Below, piece after piece: positions 54,234 through 63,601 of a stretch of 64,000 bases of DNA; position 1 is the stretch's first letter, and every line of letters begins with the position of its first letter. Source of the stretch: Cryobacterium zongtaii (GTDB lineage: Bacteria; Actinomycetota; Actinomycetes; Actinomycetales; Microbacteriaceae). Location: assembly GCF_002909375.1 (NCBI RefSeq), contig NZ_PPXD01000023.1, positions 1-64,000 on the forward strand, given 5' to 3'. The notes below the pieces were generated by a model. It worked only from the letters and a program-made list of their open reading frames with translations. It searched no databases and was not told the DNA's origin. The position numbers and the translations under genes are program-made.

Positions 54234-55876
54234 GAGGTCACCTCCGCGGCGGCGGCGGGACCGACCGGGCTGGCGGGTCGCGGGGTCGGCGCTGGGTCCT
54301 GGTCGATGCGACTCCAGTGGTGGCTGGTGTCTGACTCCGCGGACGCGACGGCACCGGCGGTGACGGTCTCCAGCAGGCGCACGGCCTCCCCCACGTCGAG
54401 CACGCCGAGGGTCGCGGTCACCGGTCCGGTCACGGTGTGCAGCCTGGCGGTGGCCAGTCGAAGACGGCGTCGGACGGGTCCCTGGTTGATGCCGACGCTT
54501 TGCAGACGGGCCAGGGGCACCAGAACGAGTTCCCTGGACAGCACGCCGCGGCGGAGCAGGACGGCGCCGGCGGATACCGCGTAGCCGGTGCGGCGCCAGG
54601 AGAACGGTCGCAGCCAGGCCGCCCGGCGGGGCGCGTTGCGGAAGCCGTCGTCGCCGCCGCGGGAGATGAGGCCGTGCTGGATCAGGACCCGCTGCTCGTC
54701 GAGCGCGAACCCGGGCAGGATCAGCTCGAGGACCTTCGCCACGTCGGTCAGCGACCCGACCGGCAGCACCGTGGTCGCCGCCTGTCCGGCTGCGCCGTCG
54801 TTGGTGGAGTGGCCGGCCTTGTTGATGCTGATCTGCCACCACCCGAAGGGCCGCCAGGCCAGCGGCTGGGTCACGCCGATGGCGTGGATGCGTCCGGGCG
54901 GCAGGGTCTCGTTGCTCGTGGTGAGCAGCCCGAAGCCCACCCGCACGCCGTCCCTGGTACCGGCAATGCTGTACCGCAGCGATTTGGTGAACCTGGAGAC
55001 GTAGTATCCGATGCTCGCGATGAGGCCGGGGAAGATCGCGATCAGCAACCACTCGCTGCCGCCGACGATGACGCTCACGATGAGAGCGACGATGGCCACG
55101 GCGACGAAGACCGTGAAGCCGCTGAACACTATCGAGCCGATCAGCCGCAGCACCGGGATCCGGACGACCGACTCCGGCGGGGCGGCGTCAGGGTCCAGTT
55201 CGGGGGCGAGGAATTCGCCCACCCGGCTGGTGGCGTAGTCGTTCAGGGCCTGGCGGCGGCCGGCGTGCGCGGCGGTCGCCGTGTCGGCGGGGATCTGTGC
55301 GGGGTCGCCGGCCGGCAGCGGCGCCTCTGGCACGCTCTCGCCTGCGACGGGCCGGGGCTGGCGTGCACCGGAGGCCAGCTGCAGGATGTCGCGGCGCAGC
55401 CCGTCGGCCAGCGCAGAGCCGAGATAGGCGAGCTGCACGTTTGCGTCCTGACCGGCCACGCTCACCTCGAGCTTGGCCGCACCGAACAGCCTCGGGATGA
55501 GGGGGCGCACGATGTTAACGCCCTGGATGCGGTCCAGGCGCGCCTGCCGGTGGCTGCGGAACAGGATGCCGCTGCGGACCTCGACGGATTCGTCGCTGAC
55601 CCTGAAGGTGTGCATCCGCCAGGACAGGGTGAAGGCGATGAGGATGACGATGAGGATCGCGGCGGCGATGAGCAGCGCCCAGCCCACGGCGCCGCGCTCG
55701 TAGATCTCATCGAGGGGGTCGCCGGATTGCCGTGGGATCCCGAAGACCACGTCGACGAAGCGCTCGCGCAGGTTGGCGATGACGAAGCCGAGCAGGGCGA
55801 AGACGAAGATGCCGCCGCGCAGCACCGGGCTCGCTGGATGCAGGCGGTGCCAGTCCCCGTCGGCGAGGGAGGTCAC
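54230..55876 (-). CDS. Large bacterial PH-domain membrane protein (YdbT type)
   Basis: A 548-residue protein with helix pairs (about 20-38, 65-88, 235-285) alternating with two or three bacterial PH (bPH2) domains: SDESVEVRSGILFRSHRQARLDRIQGV, then a second starting near the GTRDGVRVGFGLL stretch, and a third near the C-terminus (AVLLRRGVLSRELVLVPLARLQSVG). An acidic and Pro-rich insert follows the first. It partners with the smaller PH protein upstream (overlap GTGA). The function of YdbS/YdbT pairs is unknown; stress protection has been suggested. Confidence 0.88.
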   Translation of the reverse strand: MTSLADGDWHRLHPASPVLRGGIFVFALLGFVIANLRERFVDVVFGIPRQSGDPLDEIYERGAVGWALLIAAAILIVILIAFTLSWRMHTFRVSDESVEVRSGILFRSHRQARLDRIQGVNIVRPLIPRLFGAAKLEVSVAGQDANVQLAYLGSALADGLRRDILQLASGARQPRPVAGESVPEAPLPAGDPAQIPADTATAAHAGRRQALNDYATSRVGEFLAPELDPDAAPPESVVRIPVLRLIGSIVFSGFTVFVAVAIVALIVSVIVGGSEWLLIAIFPGLIASIGYYVSRFTKSLRYSIAGTRDGVRVGFGLLTTSNETLPPGRIHAIGVTQPLAWRPFGWWQISINKAGHSTNDGAAGQAATTVLPVGSLTDVAKVLELILPGFALDEQRVLIQHGLISRGGDDGFRNAPRRAAWLRPFSWRRTGYAVSAGAVLLRRGVLSRELVLVPLARLQSVGINQGPVRRRLRLATARLHTVTGPVTATLGVLDVGEAVRLLETVTAGAVASAESDTSHHWSRIDQDPAPTPRPASPVGPAAAAEVTS

Positions 55877-56421
55877 AGCCCGGCCCGCCTGCTCTCGGCC
55901 AGTTCCACCAGGCGGTCGCGGAGGGCATCCGCGTCGGCCTCGGCGAGGCCGGGGATCGCGACGCCGGAGGACGCGGCAGCCGTGACGAACTTGAGGTCGG
56001 CGAGGCCGAGCAGGCGCGCGACCGGACCGCGGGTGATGTCGACCAGTTGCATGCGGCCGTAAGGCACCGACACGAACCGCTGGTACATGATGCCGCGCCG
56101 AAAAAGCAGGTCGTCGGCGCGCAGCTGGTACCCGATCGAGCGCACCCGGCGGGGCTCGAATGCCAGCGAGACCAGGGTGATCAGCGCGATCAAGCCGCCC
56201 ACCCAGGCGGCCCAGACCTGGTCAAGCAGCAGCCAGAGGGCCCCGGCGGCGGCGCACACTATGAGCAGGAAGATGACGGTCCCCACGATTTCGACCATGA
56301 CGTACTTCGGCGACACGCGCTTCCATTCGCCCGCCTCCGGCAGGTCGAGGCGGGCACCGACGGGCGCCACGGCCTCGATGGGATCGCTGCCGGGGTAGTC
56401 AGGCACGGGCTGCTCCGCCAT
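55873..56421 (-). CDS. Small bacterial PH-domain membrane protein (YdbS type)
   Basis: A 182-residue protein with two helices (about 45-90) followed by one bPH2 domain (LRADDLLFRRGIMYQRFVSVPYGRMQLVDI). ATG 56421 has GGGGGA at good spacing and is preferred over ATG 56436. It overlaps the DUF3180 gene by 23 bp and the large PH gene by 4 bp, so the three are one coupled unit. Confidence 0.88.
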   Translation of the reverse strand: MAEQPVPDYPGSDPIEAVAPVGARLDLPEAGEWKRVSPKYVMVEIVGTVIFLLIVCAAAGALWLLLDQVWAAWVGGLIALITLVSLAFEPRRVRSIGYQLRADDLLFRRGIMYQRFVSVPYGRMQLVDITRGPVARLLGLADLKFVTAAASSGVAIPGLAEADADALRDRLVELAESRRAGL

Positions 56422-56887
56422 CGTTCGGTCCCCCATTGTCGTGATCGTGGTCGTCCGGCGGCAGTGTGCAGAAATGCTCCGCTACGAGACCGCCCGCGAG
56501 GAGGAGCACGGCGCCGAGCGCCATCCCGATTGCGAGCCACAACGATGTTACCGCCGGTACCACCGACCGGGTGAGGATGAAAGCCACGATGCCGAGGCCC
56601 ACGCCGAGCAGGAGCGCACTGGACAGGCTGGATGCCTTGGCGAGCAGGGCGATCCGCATTGCCAGGAACGGGTCGACGCGTTTTGTCGCCCGACCTCTGG
56701 TGGCCTGGCGGATGGGCCAGGCCAGGCAGACGAGGATCACCGCGATCAGGATCAGGGCCAGGGGCAGGGTGAACGGCGGAACTATGATCGGCGCGCTCCA
56801 AGCCGTCGCCGCCAGTTCGACCAGGAACCCGACGACGAGCCCGGCCAGGCCCAGCGCGATCAGCGGTGTGGGGTGGGTGCGCTTCAT
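56399..56887 (-). CDS. DUF3180 membrane protein
   Basis: A 162-residue protein with four hydrophobic helices (about 8-28, 38-58, 85-108, 115-137) and an Asp/His-rich tail (DDHDHDNGG). It matches the actinobacterial DUF3180 family that regularly follows folK. The start overlaps the folK stop by ATGA. No function is known; the conserved position suggests a link to the envelope rather than to folate itself. Confidence 0.85.
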   Translation of the reverse strand: MKRTHPTPLIALGLAGLVVGFLVELAATAWSAPIIVPPFTLPLALILIAVILVCLAWPIRQATRGRATKRVDPFLAMRIALLAKASSLSSALLLGVGLGIVAFILTRSVVPAVTSLWLAIGMALGAVLLLAGGLVAEHFCTLPPDDHDHDNGGPNDGGAARA

Positions 56888-57531
56888 CGGCGATCGTCCT
56901 CGTTCTCGGGGAGATCGTCGGTGAGGTCGTCCGGTGTGCCCGGTCGTGGCCGGCCCGGTGTCTCGTGCAGGGTCTCGGTGTGGGCGACCTCGGTATGCGC
57001 GGGGTCGGTGCTCGCGGTCACCGGATGCGCCCTGGCGGTGCGTGCGGCGACGGCCAGGAGTTCGCGCACCCGGCCCCGGCCGGGAAGCTCGGCGTCGGGG
57101 TCGATGTCGAGCCAGGGAGCCAGCACGAAGTCGCGTTCCCCCGCGCGCGGGTGCGGGAGGGTGAGCCTGTCGTCGTCGATGCGGAGGTCGCCCAGGCAGA
57201 TCAGGTCGATGTCCAGGGTACGGTCGCCCCAGCGTTCCTCCCGGACCCGGCCGTGGTCGTTTTCGATGGCGTTGACGGCGTCGAGCAGGGCGTGCGGTTC
57301 GCCCGTCCAGAGCACGCTCACCACAAGATTGAGGTATCCGGGTGCGGTGCGGTCCACCCCGTCGGGCTTCACGGCGTCGGAGGCGTACACCGGGGAGATC
57401 GCGGTGAGTTGCGCGCCCGGCAGTTCGGCGACGGCGCGCACGGCGGCGGCCAGGGTACCCTCGCGGTCACCGAGGTTGCTGCCCAGTGCGAGCACGGCGG
57501 TGCGTGCCGGAGCGGCTGCGGCGTCGGTCAT
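56884..57531 (-). CDS. folK: 6-hydroxymethyl-7,8-dihydropterin pyrophosphokinase
   Basis: Transfers pyrophosphate to hydroxymethyldihydropterin in folate synthesis. The catalytic domain is residues about 10-160, with LALGSNLGDR, ERWGDRTLDIDLI and LPHPR. A 50-residue polar C-terminal tail beyond the usual end is probably disordered. The ATG overlaps the folB stop by 4 bp. Confidence 0.95.
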   Translation of the reverse strand: MTDAAAAPARTAVLALGSNLGDREGTLAAAVRAVAELPGAQLTAISPVYASDAVKPDGVDRTAPGYLNLVVSVLWTGEPHALLDAVNAIENDHGRVREERWGDRTLDIDLICLGDLRIDDDRLTLPHPRAGERDFVLAPWLDIDPDAELPGRGRVRELLAVAARTARAHPVTASTDPAHTEVAHTETLHETPGRPRPGTPDDLTDDLPENEDDRR

Positions 57532-57923
57532 GCGCGGCTCCCTTCGGTTTGCGTGCGTTCGATTCGCGTGCGCTCGATCTGCACCGACACATCCGCGAAG
57601 GGGATCTCGATGGGAGCCTGCGGCTTGTGCACTGTCACCTGCACGCGTTCGGCGGCGCCGTGCGCGAGCACCACGTCGGCGATGCGCTCGGCGAGGGTCT
57701 CGATGAGATCGACGGGGTCACCACGAACGGCGTCGGCGACCTCCTCGGCGAGTTCGCCGTAGTGGATGGTGCGGGTCAGGTCGTCACCGGACGCCGCCGC
57801 ACGGAAGTCCAGCCAGACCGTCACGTCGATGACGAACTCCTGGCCGTTCTCGCGTTCGAAGTCGAAGACACCGTGGTGCGCGGTGATCCGCAGCCCGGTG
57901 AGGGTGATCGAGTCGGTGCTCAT
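57528..57923 (-). CDS. folB: Dihydroneopterin aldolase
   Basis: Splits dihydroneopterin to hydroxymethyldihydropterin and glycolaldehyde. It has 131 residues with GVFDFERENGQEFVIDV near the N-terminus, the substrate Tyr in IHYGELAEEV and the catalytic Lys in VTVHKPQAPI. It overlaps folP and folK by 4 bp each. Confidence 0.95.
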   Translation of the reverse strand: MSTDSITLTGLRITAHHGVFDFERENGQEFVIDVTVWLDFRAAASGDDLTRTIHYGELAEEVADAVRGDPVDLIETLAERIADVVLAHGAAERVQVTVHKPQAPIEIPFADVSVQIERTRIERTQTEGSRA

Positions 57924-58726
57924 GACCCTATTCTGGCCGAATCAACCCGGGCGAGCACGTTGAGGGCGGCCCGGGTGCCCACCACGTCGTGCACCCGAAC
58001 AGCCCAGGCGCCCGCCTGGGCGGCGAGCACGCTGAGCACGGCGGTCGGCAGATCCCGGTCGATGATGGTGGCGTCTTCCGGCAGCACGCCGGCCAGGAAT
58101 CGTTTGCGGGAGGCACCGACCATGACGGGTAGGCCGAGCGGAGCGAAGGCGTCGAGCCTGGCGAACACCCGCCAGTTCTGCTCGGCGTCCTTGCTGAAGC
58201 CGAGTCCGGGGTCCAGCACGATCTGGCTGCGCGCCACCCCGGCAGCCTCGAGCACGGCGACTCGTTCGGTCAATTCAGCGACCACGGTGGCGACCACGTC
58301 GTCGTACTCCGCGAGGGTGTCCATGGTGCGGGCGTGGCCGCGCCAGTGCATCGCGATGTATGTGAGGCCGGTGCGGGCGACCACCGCCGCCATACCGGGG
58401 TCGGCCAGGCCGCCGGACACGTCGTTGATGATGTCGACCCCGGCGTCGGCGGCCCGTTCGGCGGTCTGGGAGTTGAGAGTATCGACACTGGTCATGATGC
58501 CCAGCCGGCGCAGCTCGGTGATCACGGGCAGTACCCGGTCCTGCTCGACCTGGGGCGACACCCGGTCGGCGCCGGGCCGGGTGGATTCCCCGCCGACGTC
58601 GATGAGGTCGGCTCCCGAGGAGTGCAGGTCCACGGCGTGCCGCACGGCAGCGTCGGTACTCGCCCACCGGCCGCCGTCGCTGAACGAGTCGGGGGTGACG
58701 TTGAGCACACCCATCACCAGGGTCAC
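57920..58726 (-). CDS. folP: Dihydropteroate synthase
   Basis: Joins p-aminobenzoate and dihydropterin pyrophosphate; the sulfonamide target. It has 268 residues with MGVLNVTPDSFSDGG, GGESTRPGA, INDVSGG, and SRKRFL with the Lys and Arg of the phosphate site. GTG 58726 overlaps the folE stop (GTGA). The longer frame adds antisense folE sequence and is not used. Confidence 0.95.
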   Translation of the reverse strand: MTLVMGVLNVTPDSFSDGGRWASTDAAVRHAVDLHSSGADLIDVGGESTRPGADRVSPQVEQDRVLPVITELRRLGIMTSVDTLNSQTAERAADAGVDIINDVSGGLADPGMAAVVARTGLTYIAMHWRGHARTMDTLAEYDDVVATVVAELTERVAVLEAAGVARSQIVLDPGLGFSKDAEQNWRVFARLDAFAPLGLPVMVGASRKRFLAGVLPEDATIIDRDLPTAVLSVLAAQAGAWAVRVHDVVGTRAALNVLARVDSARIGS

Positions 58727-59301
58727 CGCACGACCTGCGTCCCGCCGATGAGGGCGATGATCTCCGAGCGAGCAACGGGCAAGGCCAGGTCCCCACGGCT
58801 GGCCATGGTCACGGTGGAGCTGTGGGTCTGGCGGGGGCCCCTGGTGGTCACGCAACCGTGGCTGGCATCGAGGACCACCAGGATCCCGCGCGGCGCCAGC
58901 CCGGTCTCTAGGGTGTCGGCGATCTCTTCGGTGAGCCGTTCCTGCAGTTGGGGCCTGGCGGCAAGGGTCGTCACGACGCTGGCCAGTTTGCCCAGTCCCA
59001 CGATGCGCTCACCGGGCAGGTAGGCCAGGTGGGCGGTGCCGAGGAACGGCAGCAGGTGGTGTTCGCAGACGGAACGGAACTCGATGTCACGCAGCAGCAC
59101 CAGTTCACCGGTCCGGTCTCCGACCGGCACGGTGTCTCTCAGGTGGTCGAGCGGGTCCTGGCCGAGACCGGCGAAGAACTCGGCGTAGGCCGACGCCACC
59201 CGCTCCGGGGTCGACGCCAGGCCGGCCCGGCCGGGATCCTCACCGATGGCGGCGAGGATCTCGGCGACGGCCGCTTCGATGCGTGGCTGGTCGACTCCCA
59301 C
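58723..59301 (-). CDS. folE: GTP cyclohydrolase I
   Basis: First step of folate synthesis, GTP to dihydroneopterin triphosphate. It has 192 residues with the zinc ligands Cys and His in VCEHHLLPF and Cys in SHGCVTTRG, and GERIVGLGKLA. The start is GTG 59301, 10 bp after the ftsH stop, with no good ribosome site, so coupling to ftsH translation is likely. The zinc-dependent type IA enzyme is indicated. Confidence 0.94.
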   Translation of the reverse strand: MGVDQPRIEAAVAEILAAIGEDPGRAGLASTPERVASAYAEFFAGLGQDPLDHLRDTVPVGDRTGELVLLRDIEFRSVCEHHLLPFLGTAHLAYLPGERIVGLGKLASVVTTLAARPQLQERLTEEIADTLETGLAPRGILVVLDASHGCVTTRGPRQTHSSTVTMASRGDLALPVARSEIIALIGGTQVVR

Positions 59302-59311
59302 GGGGGCCGGT

Positions 59312-61324
59312 CTACGCGGTTGCGGGGCGCGGTTTGAGTGCGGGGGCGCGCTTGGGCTTGTCCGCATCGGCGCCGCCGCTGGTGACGCCACCGTCGACCG
59401 CCGCACCGTCGATGGGCGCTTTCGGCGTCGGCATCGCGATGGGGGGCAGGTCGGAAACCGGGCGCTTGTCGCTGGAGAGCCACTGCGGGCGCGGCGGCAG
59501 CTTCTGCACGTCGGTGAAGATCTCCACCAGCGCTGTCTGGTCGAGAGTCTCGTGTTCGAGCAGCTTCGCGGCCAGGTCGTCGAGGATCGCCCGGTTGGCG
59601 TTGATGACCGTGTAGGCCTCGTCGTGCGCGTTCTCGAGCAGCTGGCGCACCTCGGTGTCCACCCGCTCGGCAAGCCGCTCCGAGTAGTCGCGCTGGTGGC
59701 CCATATCGCGGCCGAACATCATTTCGCCGGAGGCCGAACCGAGCTTGAGCGGTCCGACATCACTACTCATGCCGAACTCGGTGACCATCTTGCGAGCCGT
59801 GGCGGTGGCCTTCTCGATGTCGTTCGAGGCGCCGGTGGTGGGGTCGTGGAAAATGATCTCCTCGGCGACCCGGCCGCCCATGGCGTAGGCGAGCTGGTCG
59901 AGAAGCTCGTTGCGAGAGACCGAGTAGCGGTCCTCGAGCGGCATCACCATGGTGTACCCCAGGGCGCGGCCGCGGGGCAGGATGGTGATCTTGGTCACGG
60001 GGTCGGTGTTGCGCATGGCCGTGGCAACGAGAGCGTGCCCGCCCTCGTGGTACGCGGTGATGAGCTTCTCCTGGTCGCGCATCACGCGGGTGCGGCGCTG
60101 CGGACCGGCCATGACCCTGTCGACGGCTTCGTCGAGGGCGCGGTTGTCGATCAGCTGGGCGTTGGAACGCGCGGTCAGCAGTGCGGCCTCGTTGAGCACG
60201 TTCGCCAGGTCGGCGCCGGTGAAGCCCGGCGTCTTGCGGGCGAGCACCTCGAGGTCGACGCCGGCGGCCATCGGCTTGCCCTTGGAGTGCACCTCCAGGA
60301 TGCGCTTGCGGCCGAGCATATCGGGGGCGTCGACGCCGATCTGACGGTCGAAACGTCCCGGACGCAGGAGCGCCGGGTCGAGGATGTCGGGCCGGTTGGT
60401 GGCCGCAATGAGGATCACGTTGGTCTTGACGTCGAAGCCGTCCATCTCCACCAGGAGCTGGTTGAGGGTCTGCTCGCGCTCGTCGTGGCCGCCGCCCATG
60501 CCGGCGCCGCGGTGGCGCCCGACGGCGTCGATCTCGTCGACGAAGATGATCGCCGGGGAGTTCTCCTTGGCCTGCTGGAACAGGTCGCGCACCCGGCTGG
60601 CGCCGACACCGACGAACATCTCGACGAAGTCGGAACCGGAGATCGAGTAGAACGGAACGCCTGCCTCGCCGGCGACGGCGCGGGCCAGAAGGGTCTTTCC
60701 GGTTCCGGGAGGACCGTACAGCAGCACGCCCTTCGGGATCCGGGCGCCGACGGCCTGGAACTTGGCCGGTTCCTTGAGGAAGTCCTTGATTTCTTGCAGC
60801 TCTTCGATGGCTTCGTCCGCGCCGGCGACGTCGGTGAAGAAGACCTGCGGGGTCTCCTTGGAGACGAGTTTGGCCTTCGACTTGCCGAACTGCATGACCT
60901 TGTTGCCGCCGCCCTGCATGCCGGAGAGCATCAGCCAGAAGAACGCACCGATCAGCAGCACCGGCAGGAGGATGCCCAGCAGCGACAGGAACCAGCTGGC
61001 CTGGGGAACCTCGTCAGTGAAGCCGTCCTTCGGGTCGGCGTCGGTGACGGCGGCGACGACCTCTTCGCCGCGGGGGGCCACGTAGTAGAACTGCACCTGC
61101 TCCCCGTAGGTCGAATCGGCCTTGCTGAGGGTGAGGTCGACGCGCTGATCGCCGTCGACGATCTTCGCCTCAGACACCTTCCCGTCCTTCAAGAAATCCA
61201 GGCCCTGCTGGGTGGAAATCTCGCGGAAGCCAGACATGGTCAGGAGGCTCGACCCCACCCAGACGGCGATGACAGCCAGGATGATGTAGAGGAGCGGCCC
61301 GCGCAGAAGTTTCTTGACGTTCAT
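59312..61324 (-). CDS. ftsH: ATP-dependent zinc metalloprotease FtsH
   Basis: Membrane AAA protease for quality control. From ATG 61324 it has 670 residues: helix 1 (about 10-30), an extracytoplasmic domain, helix 2 (about 108-128), AAA domain with [17 protein letters not shown] and the [23 protein letters not shown], then the zinc site HEGGH. The C-terminal 60 residues are Pro/Ala-rich. GTG 61333 is an alternative start, but the hexamer TAGCCT directly before it looks like a -10, favouring ATG 61324. Confidence 0.96.
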   Translation of the reverse strand: MNVKKLLRGPLLYIILAVIAVWVGSSLLTMSGFREISTQQGLDFLKDGKVSEAKIVDGDQRVDLTLSKADSTYGEQVQFYYVAPRGEEVVAAVTDADPKDGFTDEVPQASWFLSLLGILLPVLLIGAFFWLMLSGMQGGGNKVMQFGKSKAKLVSKETPQVFFTDVAGADEAIEELQEIKDFLKEPAKFQAVGARIPKGVLLYGPPGTGKTLLARAVAGEAGVPFYSISGSDFVEMFVGVGASRVRDLFQQAKENSPAIIFVDEIDAVGRHRGAGMGGGHDEREQTLNQLLVEMDGFDVKTNVILIAATNRPDILDPALLRPGRFDRQIGVDAPDMLGRKRILEVHSKGKPMAAGVDLEVLARKTPGFTGADLANVLNEAALLTARSNAQLIDNRALDEAVDRVMAGPQRRTRVMRDQEKLITAYHEGGHALVATAMRNTDPVTKITILPRGRALGYTMVMPLEDRYSVSRNELLDQLAYAMGGRVAEEIIFHDPTTGASNDIEKATATARKMVTEFGMSSDVGPLKLGSASGEMMFGRDMGHQRDYSERLAERVDTEVRQLLENAHDEAYTVINANRAILDDLAAKLLEHETLDQTALVEIFTDVQKLPPRPQWLSSDKRPVSDLPPIAMPTPKAPIDGAAVDGGVTSGGADADKPKRAPALKPRPATA

Positions 61325-61408
61325 GGTGGTCACAGGCTACCGCTCTCGTACTGGGGGAACACCGAGTGTTCGCCCAAAGGTGAACTGGAGGACGTGGTGC
61401 AGCGGAGC

Positions 61409-61969
61409 CTACTCGCCGGTGGAATACACGTGTGGAGCCAGCACCCCGACGCTGCGCAGGTTGCGGTACTTCTCGGCGTAGTCCAGACCGTAGCCGACAA
61501 CGAACTGGTTGGGGATGTCGAAGCCCAGGTACTTGACGTCGATCTCGACGCGGGCCGCGTCGGGCTTCCGGAGCAGGGCGCAGATCTCGAGCGAGGCCGG
61601 CCCGCGGGACTTGAGGTTCGCCATCAGCCAGGACAGGGTGAGGCCGGAGTCGATGATGTCCTCGACAATGAGGACGTGGCGGCCGTGCAGGTCGGTGTCG
61701 AGGTCCTTCAGGATCCGCACCACACCGCTGGACTGGGTGCCTGACCCGTAGGAGCTGACGGCCATCCAGTCCATCGTGACGGGGTGCACGAGTTCGCGGG
61801 CCAGGTCGGCCATGACCATAACCGCGCCCTTGAGCACGCCCACCAGGAGCAGGTCCTTGCCGGCGTAGTCCGCTTCGATCTGCCGCGACATCTCGGCCAG
61901 GCGAGCGCGAATCTCGGTCTCTTCGATCAGGATTTCGGTGAGGTCGCCGTCAATGTCACGAGGTTCCAT
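61409..61969 (-). CDS. hpt: Hypoxanthine phosphoribosyltransferase
   Basis: Salvages hypoxanthine and guanine with PRPP. It has 186 residues with [20 protein letters not shown], the flexible loop [11 protein letters not shown] and the PRPP motif [14 protein letters not shown]. It lies 21 bp after tilS and upstream of ftsH, the conserved tilS-hpt-ftsH order. Confidence 0.95.
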   Translation of the reverse strand: MEPRDIDGDLTEILIEETEIRARLAEMSRQIEADYAGKDLLLVGVLKGAVMVMADLARELVHPVTMDWMAVSSYGSGTQSSGVVRILKDLDTDLHGRHVLIVEDIIDSGLTLSWLMANLKSRGPASLEICALLRKPDAARVEIDVKYLGFDIPNQFVVGYGLDYAEKYRNLRSVGVLAPHVYSTGE

Positions 61970-61990
61970 GGGAGTGGAAGAGTCCTTTGT

Positions 61991-62986
61991 TTAGGTGGGT
62001 CGAGGAGCAGAAAACACGAGCGTTCCCCCCAGACGTTCCACTCTAACGCCTGGCAGGTCGAGCGCATTCTGCCCGTGCCAGTCGGTGACGAGCCTGGCGA
62101 CGGCCAAGGTGTGGCTGCGTTCCCAGGCAACCCCGAACTCCCGCGCCACCACGAGGCGGATCATCCGCTGGCGGAGGGCCGCCGGGTGCACGGCCAGCGC
62201 GGCGACGGACACCCCGATGCCGGCTTCGGCCGGTTCGCAGATCTCCTCGACGAGGTCCCGCACCATGGCGTCGAGGGCGTCGGCATCCTCACGCAGCGTC
62301 TCGGCGGTACGGGCGAGCGCCTCGGCGATGCCCGGCCCGAGCTCCGCCTCGAGCACCGGCAGCACCCGTTGGCGCACCCGCACCCTGGCGTAGCGGGGGT
62401 CGGCGTTCTGCGGGTCGGACCAGGCCGGCAGGCCCGCATCCAGGCAGGCCTGCCGGGTCACGACGCGGCGGATGCCCAGCAGCGGCCGCCGGTACGGCCC
62501 GCTGATCGACGCCATACCCTTCAGGCTCGTCGCCCCCGAGCCGCGGGCCAGGCCTAGCAGCACGGTCTCGGCCTGGTCGTCGAGGGTGTGGCCGAGCAGC
62601 ACCGCGATCGCGCCCGTGCAGGCCAGTGCCTGCTCGAACGCGGCGTACCGCGCGGTCCGCGCGGCGGCTTCGGGGCCGTCGCCGGTGTCTGGCGTCACCG
62701 TCACCGGCACGATCAGCACCGGATCCAGGCCGAGAGACTGAGCCTGTCCGGCCGCGACGGCGGCGATGTCGGCCGAGCCGGCCTGCAGGCCGTGGTCCAC
62801 GATCACCGCGCCGGCGGTGAGCCCGGCCCGGGGCGCCTCGAACGCCGTCGCGGCGGCCAGGGCCAGCGAATCCGCTCCCCCGCTCAGCCCCACCAGGACC
62901 AGACCGGCCTCAGGCAGCAGCTCGCGCACGGCACGGCGCAGGTCGGCGATGGCCGGCGACAGTCGCGGGCGGCGGGTGGACTCCAT
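61991..62986 (-). CDS. tilS: tRNA(Ile)-lysidine synthase
   Basis: Makes lysidine at the wobble base of the CAU-anticodon tRNA-Ile so that it reads AUA. It has 331 residues with the PP-loop VGLSGGADSLALAAA, GHTLDDQAETVLLGLARGSG and PLLGIRR. The ATP-pyrophosphatase domain is complete and the C-terminal part is short, as in other actinobacteria. TAACGT lies 6 nt before ATG 62986, so it appears leaderless. Confidence 0.94.
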   Translation of the reverse strand: MESTRRPRLSPAIADLRRAVRELLPEAGLVLVGLSGGADSLALAAATAFEAPRAGLTAGAVIVDHGLQAGSADIAAVAAGQAQSLGLDPVLIVPVTVTPDTGDGPEAAARTARYAAFEQALACTGAIAVLLGHTLDDQAETVLLGLARGSGATSLKGMASISGPYRRPLLGIRRVVTRQACLDAGLPAWSDPQNADPRYARVRVRQRVLPVLEAELGPGIAEALARTAETLREDADALDAMVRDLVEEICEPAEAGIGVSVAALAVHPAALRQRMIRLVVAREFGVAWERSHTLAVARLVTDWHGQNALDLPGVRVERLGGTLVFSAPRPT

Positions 62987-62992
62987 CCAGTA

Positions 62993-62998
62993 ACGTTA
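62993..62998 (-). promoter_or_regulatory. Putative -10 of tilS (leaderless)
   Basis: TAACGT on the minus strand ends 6 nt before ATG 62986. Confidence 0.5.
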
Positions 62999-63031
62999 TC
63001 CGCAGACTTCGAATAAGGGAGATATCAGGCC

Positions 63032-63523
63032 ATGGCCGAATACGACGCAGTCATTGAAATCCCACGCGGTAGCCGCAACAAGTATGAGGTGGACCACGAA
63101 ACCGGTCGGGTCTACCTCGACAGGGTGTTGTACACGAGCTTCGTGTACCCCACCGACTACGGGTTCTTCGAGAACACCCTGGGCCTGGACGGCGACCCCG
63201 TCGACGTTCTGGTGCTGCTCGACTTCCCGTTGTTCCCCGGCGTCGGCGTGTCCGTACGCCCCGTCGGCGTGTTCAACATGACCGATGACGGCGGCTCAGA
63301 CGCCAAGGTCATCGCGGTTCCGGCCGGCGACCCGCGCTGGGACTACATCCAGGACGTCACCGACATCCCGGAGTACACCCGCAAGGAAATCGAGCACTTC
63401 TTCGAGCACTACAAGGACCTTGAGCCGAACAAGTGGGTCAAGACCGAGGGCTGGGGCGACGCCGCCGAGGCCGACCAGATTGTGCGCGACGGCCTGAAGA
63501 AGCTCGTCGACGAAGGTCACTGA
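63032..63523 (+). CDS. ppa: Inorganic pyrophosphatase
   Basis: Hydrolyses pyrophosphate. It has 163 residues of family [32 protein letters not shown] with the metal-binding Asp residues, and [13 protein letters not shown] 63032 has AAGGGAGA upstream. It is divergent from tilS, with 45 bp between the starts, and ends before a strong hairpin. Confidence 0.97.
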   Translation: MAEYDAVIEIPRGSRNKYEVDHETGRVYLDRVLYTSFVYPTDYGFFENTLGLDGDPVDVLVLLDFPLFPGVGVSVRPVGVFNMTDDGGSDAKVIAVPAGDPRWDYIQDVTDIPEYTRKEIEHFFEHYKDLEPNKWVKTEGWGDAAEADQIVRDGLKKLVDEGH

Positions 63524-63547
63524 CCCACAGCGACGCGCTGAACCGAC

Positions 63548-63579
63548 AGAAGCCGCCTCCCATCAGGGAGGCGGCTTCT
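63548..63579. terminator. Bidirectional terminator between ppa and the NlpC/P60 gene
   Basis: Perfect 14-bp arms AGAAGCCGCCTCCC and GGGAGGCGGCTTCT around ATCA, between convergent stops. Confidence 0.85.
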
Positions 63580-63601
63580 GCTGTGTGCCGGGGTCTGTTG
63601 C